Part shown: piece by piece, positions 61,601-64,000 of the stretch
Position numbering within the stretch: the stretch's first letter is position 1
Layout of the letters: every line of letters starts with the position of its first letter
Origin: Bradyrhizobium sp. 164
Lineage (GTDB): Bacteria > Pseudomonadota > Alphaproteobacteria > Rhizobiales > Xanthobacteraceae
Reading direction: 5' to 3'
NCBI RefSeq assembly: GCF_023073715.1
Contig: NZ_JADPKA010000006.1
Coordinates: 1-64,000 of the forward strand
DNA length: 64,000 nucleotides
Notes under the pieces: generated by a model
Databases searched by the model: none
The model's input: the letters and a program-made list of their open reading frames with translations, nothing else
Told to the model about the DNA's origin: nothing
Translations under genes and position numbers: made by a program

Positions 61601-62821
61601 ATGAGCAAGCCGTCAAGCTTCGACTATGGCTGGGTCGTTGTCGCCGCGGGTGCGCTGATGACCTGTGTCGGATTCGGCACGATGCTGTCGCTGGCGGTGT
61701 TTTTGCAGCCGATCTCGCAAGCGATGGGCTGGTCGCGCGCCGGCGTGTCGGCGGCCGCGACGCTGGATTTTCTCTGCATGGGGGTGGCCGCGTTCCTCTG
61801 GGGCACGCTGTCGGACCGGTTCGGCACCCGCATCGTGGTGCTTGCCGGAAGCCTGCTGCTGGGGCTCGGCCTCGTGAGCGCGAGTCAGGCAGCAAGCCTG
61901 TGGCAATTCCAGCTTTGCTTCGGCGTACTGATCGGCATTGCCGCCGGCAGCTTCTACGCGCCGATGATGGCGCTCGCGAGCGCCTGGATCGAGAAGAACC
62001 GCAGCCTCGCGGTGGCGCTGGTCTCAGCCGGCATGGGCGTCTCGCCAGTGACAATCGCGCCGACCGCGAGCTGGCTGATCGCGGCCTATGACTGGCGCAC
62101 CGCGATGCTGGTGATCGGCATCGCCGCCTGGGCGCTGCTGATCCCCGCCTGCTTCCTGGTGCGTCCGGCACCCGCAGTGGCGGCCCCTGCAACGGCGGAC
62201 GCGGCGCCGGAGGTCGAGCTGACCGCGGCGCAGGCGCTGCGCACCCCGCAGTTCGTCGCGCTCGCCGCTGCCCATTTCGCCTGTTGCGCCGCGCATTCCG
62301 GTCCGATCTTCCACATGGTGTCCTATGCGATGGTCTGCGGTATCGCCCCGCTGACGGCCGTGACGGTCTACAGCGTGGCCGGCGTCTCAGGCCTCGGCGG
62401 CCGCCTGCTGCTGGGCGCGCTGGCCGATCGCAGCGGCGCAAAGCCCGTGCTGGTCGGCGGGCTGCTCGTGCAAGCCATGTGCATCGCGACCTATCTCGCG
62501 GTGGCGCAGCTCGGCGAGTTCTACGCGCTCTCGGTCGTGTTCGGCCTCGCCTATGGCGGCGTGATGCCGCTCTATGCGGTGCTGGTCCGCGAATTCTTTG
62601 GCGCACGCATCATGGGCACGGTGTTCGGCGCGGTGTCGGCCTTTGCCAGCCTCGGCATGGCACTGGGGCCATGGGCCGGCGGGCTCGTGTTCGACAATTT
62701 CCAGCGCTACACGTGGCTGCACGCCGGCTCGTTCACGATCGGGCTCGCAGCGGTCGCGGTGGCACTGAGCTTTCCGACCAGACGCCGGCCATCGCTCGAC
62801 TTTGGCCGCGCTGCGGCCTGA
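61601..62821 (+). CDS. MFS transporter (monocarboxylate/OFA-like)
   Basis: 406-residue major facilitator with 12 predicted helices. The first helix FDYGWVVVAAGALMTCVGFG, then LWGTLSDRFGTRIVVLAGSL (motif A, about residues 65-84) and central RSLAVALVSAGMGVSPVTIA match the OFA/monocarboxylate-porter group. LGGRLLLGALADRSGAKPVL is the second motif A. Likely substrate is a small organic acid or aromatic. ATG 61601 has aaggaaacgc upstream; a frame from 61502 would add an unlikely leader. The acyl-CoA dehydrogenase-like gene begins 11 bases after its stop, so transporter and enzyme are probably one operon. Confidence 0.9.
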   Translation: MSKPSSFDYGWVVVAAGALMTCVGFGTMLSLAVFLQPISQAMGWSRAGVSAAATLDFLCMGVAAFLWGTLSDRFGTRIVVLAGSLLLGLGLVSASQAASLWQFQLCFGVLIGIAAGSFYAPMMALASAWIEKNRSLAVALVSAGMGVSPVTIAPTASWLIAAYDWRTAMLVIGIAAWALLIPACFLVRPAPAVAAPATADAAPEVELTAAQALRTPQFVALAAAHFACCAAHSGPIFHMVSYAMVCGIAPLTAVTVYSVAGVSGLGGRLLLGALADRSGAKPVLVGGLLVQAMCIATYLAVAQLGEFYALSVVFGLAYGGVMPLYAVLVREFFGARIMGTVFGAVSAFASLGMALGPWAGGLVFDNFQRYTWLHAGSFTIGLAAVAVALSFPTRRRPSLDFGRAAA

Positions 62822-62832
62822 CGAGGTCGCGC

Positions 62833-63984
62833 ATGAACAGATCGCAGGCCTTCGATCTCGTCGAACGTGCCCGGGCGATCGCGCCGCTCATCGCGCGTGA
62901 AGCCGACGAGATCGAGCAGTCGCGGCGGCTGACGCCTGCCGTGGTCGCCGCACTGATCGAGAACGGGCTCTACCGCGCGCTGCTGCCGCAAAGCCTCGGC
63001 GGCACTGAAGCCCCGATTGATATCTTCATGCAAATGCTGGAGGAGATCGCGACGGCGGACGCCTCGACCGCCTGGTGTCTCGGCCAGTGCGGCGTCTGCG
63101 CGATGATCGCCGCCTGGCTCGATCATGATACTGCGCAGGAGATCTTCAATACGCCGCCCGGCATCCTTGCCTGGGGCGCGATCGGGCATGAGGCGCGCAT
63201 CGTGGACGGCGGCTATCGCGTCACGGCGCGCTGGGACTTTGCCTCCGGCTCGCGGCAGGCGAGCTGGCTGGGGGCGCATGTCCGTATCGTTAATGCCGAC
63301 GGCACGCCGCGGAAAAATGCCGATAGCTCGCCGGAGGTGCGCACCATTCTGTTTCCGGTCGCGAGCGCCGTGCTGCACGACGTCTGGCAGGCGATCGGGC
63401 TCGCCGGCACCGGCACCGACTCCTACGAGGTCACCGATCTCTTCATCCCCGAGCGTTTCACGGCGTTCCGCGACGTGCCGTCCGCGCTGCGCGAACAGGG
63501 TCCTCTCTACAGAATCGGCACCGGCTCGACCTTCAGCCTCGGCTTTGCGGCAGTCTCGCTCGGCGTGGCGCGCGCCACGCTGGATGCGGCCATCGCGTTG
63601 GCGCGTGGAAAACACCAGTCACTCGCGGTCAGCGCCATGCGCGATAACGGGGCGGTCCAGGGACTGATCGGCCGCACCGAGGGCGATCTTCGCGCCGCCC
63701 GCGCCTATCTCTACGCCACCGCGCACGCGATGTGGCGCGATCTCAGCGCGACCGGCGAATTCAGTCCGACGCATCGCAGCGCGGTTCGCCTCGCCGCGAC
63801 CTGGACCATCCACCAATCGGCGAAGGTGGTCGACGCCGCCTATCACATGGCCGGTGCGACGGCTGTGTTCCGCAGCAATCCGTTTGAGCGACGGTTTCGC
63901 GACATGCATGCCATCGCGCAGCAGATCCAGGCGCGCGATACGCATTATGAGGATGTCGGAAAGGCGATTCTGGCGGGGCATTGA
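62833..63984 (+). CDS. Acyl-CoA dehydrogenase-like flavoprotein (HpaH/HsaA-type monooxygenase fold)
   Basis: 383-residue protein of the acyl-CoA dehydrogenase superfamily. The start RARAIAPLIAREADEIEQSR then RLTPAVVAALIENGLYRALL, STAWCLGQCGVCAMIAAWLD, and GYRVTARWDFASGSRQASWL match the two-component flavin monooxygenase/aromatic hydroxylase branch (e.g. HsaA, DszC-like) rather than beta-oxidation enzymes. The C-terminal bundle ends SNPFERRFRDMHAIAQQIQA. The catalytic Glu of true dehydrogenases is not seen. It is likely co-transcribed with the MFS gene for uptake and oxidation of an aromatic or fatty compound. Residues about 80-145 are duplicated as a fragment at 59548-59755. The last 16 bases of the window after its stop hold nothing. 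Confidence 0.88.
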   Translation: MNRSQAFDLVERARAIAPLIAREADEIEQSRRLTPAVVAALIENGLYRALLPQSLGGTEAPIDIFMQMLEEIATADASTAWCLGQCGVCAMIAAWLDHDTAQEIFNTPPGILAWGAIGHEARIVDGGYRVTARWDFASGSRQASWLGAHVRIVNADGTPRKNADSSPEVRTILFPVASAVLHDVWQAIGLAGTGTDSYEVTDLFIPERFTAFRDVPSALREQGPLYRIGTGSTFSLGFAAVSLGVARATLDAAIALARGKHQSLAVSAMRDNGAVQGLIGRTEGDLRAARAYLYATAHAMWRDLSATGEFSPTHRSAVRLAATWTIHQSAKVVDAAYHMAGATAVFRSNPFERRFRDMHAIAQQIQARDTHYEDVGKAILAGH

Positions 63985-64000
63985 TAGCGTCCTCGTCGTC

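Noticed and set aside
1..64000. CRISPR array, prophage or insertion sequence
   Set aside because: No regularly spaced direct repeats, integrase, transposase or phage structural genes were seen; the repeats present are solitary palindromes.

Overview
The window is GC-rich chromosomal DNA from an alphaproteobacterium of the order Hyphomicrobiales, most like Bradyrhizobium. The reasons are the gene neighbourhoods (argB with dapD and dapE; truA, fmt and def; dnaX, ebfC and recR beside the SRP RNA; pckA near chvI-chvG-hprK-PTS), the short alphaproteobacterial HprK, a matching general-stress (EcfG-type) promoter, and many intergenic palindromic repeats of the kind common in this genus. Species assignment is inference; no 16S or other marker lies in the window.

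Layout. 0-9.5 kb: lysine/arginine biosynthesis (argB, dapD, dapE), a HAD nucleotidase, a DUF1036 secreted protein, then on the minus strand def, fmt and truA, and rmuC on plus. 9.7-14.7 kb: AmpG-like permease, a secreted hypothetical, recR-ebfC-dnaX and the SRP RNA gene ffs. 14.7-23.1 kb: a GlxA-type regulator divergent from an HD hydrolase, HIT-nudC-sugar kinase, Lrp, a small anchored protein overlapping a chemoreceptor, and a phosphohexomutase. 23.2-30.1 kb: a HEPN/MNT toxin-antitoxin pair with a frameshifted toxin, a retropepsin-like protease, hrpB, UDP-glucose dehydrogenase and an acyltransferase. 30.3-43.4 kb: polA, LysE exporter, GST, pyrE, several secreted hypotheticals, glgP, a thioesterase and pckA. 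43.4-49.6 kb: a decayed CHAT-protease gene, a HugZ-like protein, then the chvI-chvG-hprK-EIIA-HPr operon, which couples envelope sensing, carbon/PTS state and (by known biology) pckA expression. 49.7-53.2 kb: GT39-like transferase and lepA.

53.2-60.1 kb is accessory in character: long non-coding gaps, a predicted EcfG promoter driving two small proteins, an NAD(P)-binding protein, a 57-residue membrane peptide, a PCMT/erythromycin-esterase fusion, an acyl-CoA dehydrogenase, and two gene relics. 60.1-64 kb returns to complete genes: a serine hydrolase, an MFS transporter and an acyl-CoA dehydrogenase-like enzyme whose internal segment is duplicated as one of the relics.

The least ordinary signals are the PCMT-esterase fusion in a stress-type island, the chemoreceptor with its overlapping small partner, the PolA whose proofreading residues are all replaced, the antitoxin left beside a frameshifted HEPN toxin, the CHAT relic wedged between pckA and chvI, and the density of palindromic repeats. 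No clearly new multi-gene defence or biosynthetic system is evident, and there is no CRISPR array, rRNA or complete tRNA.
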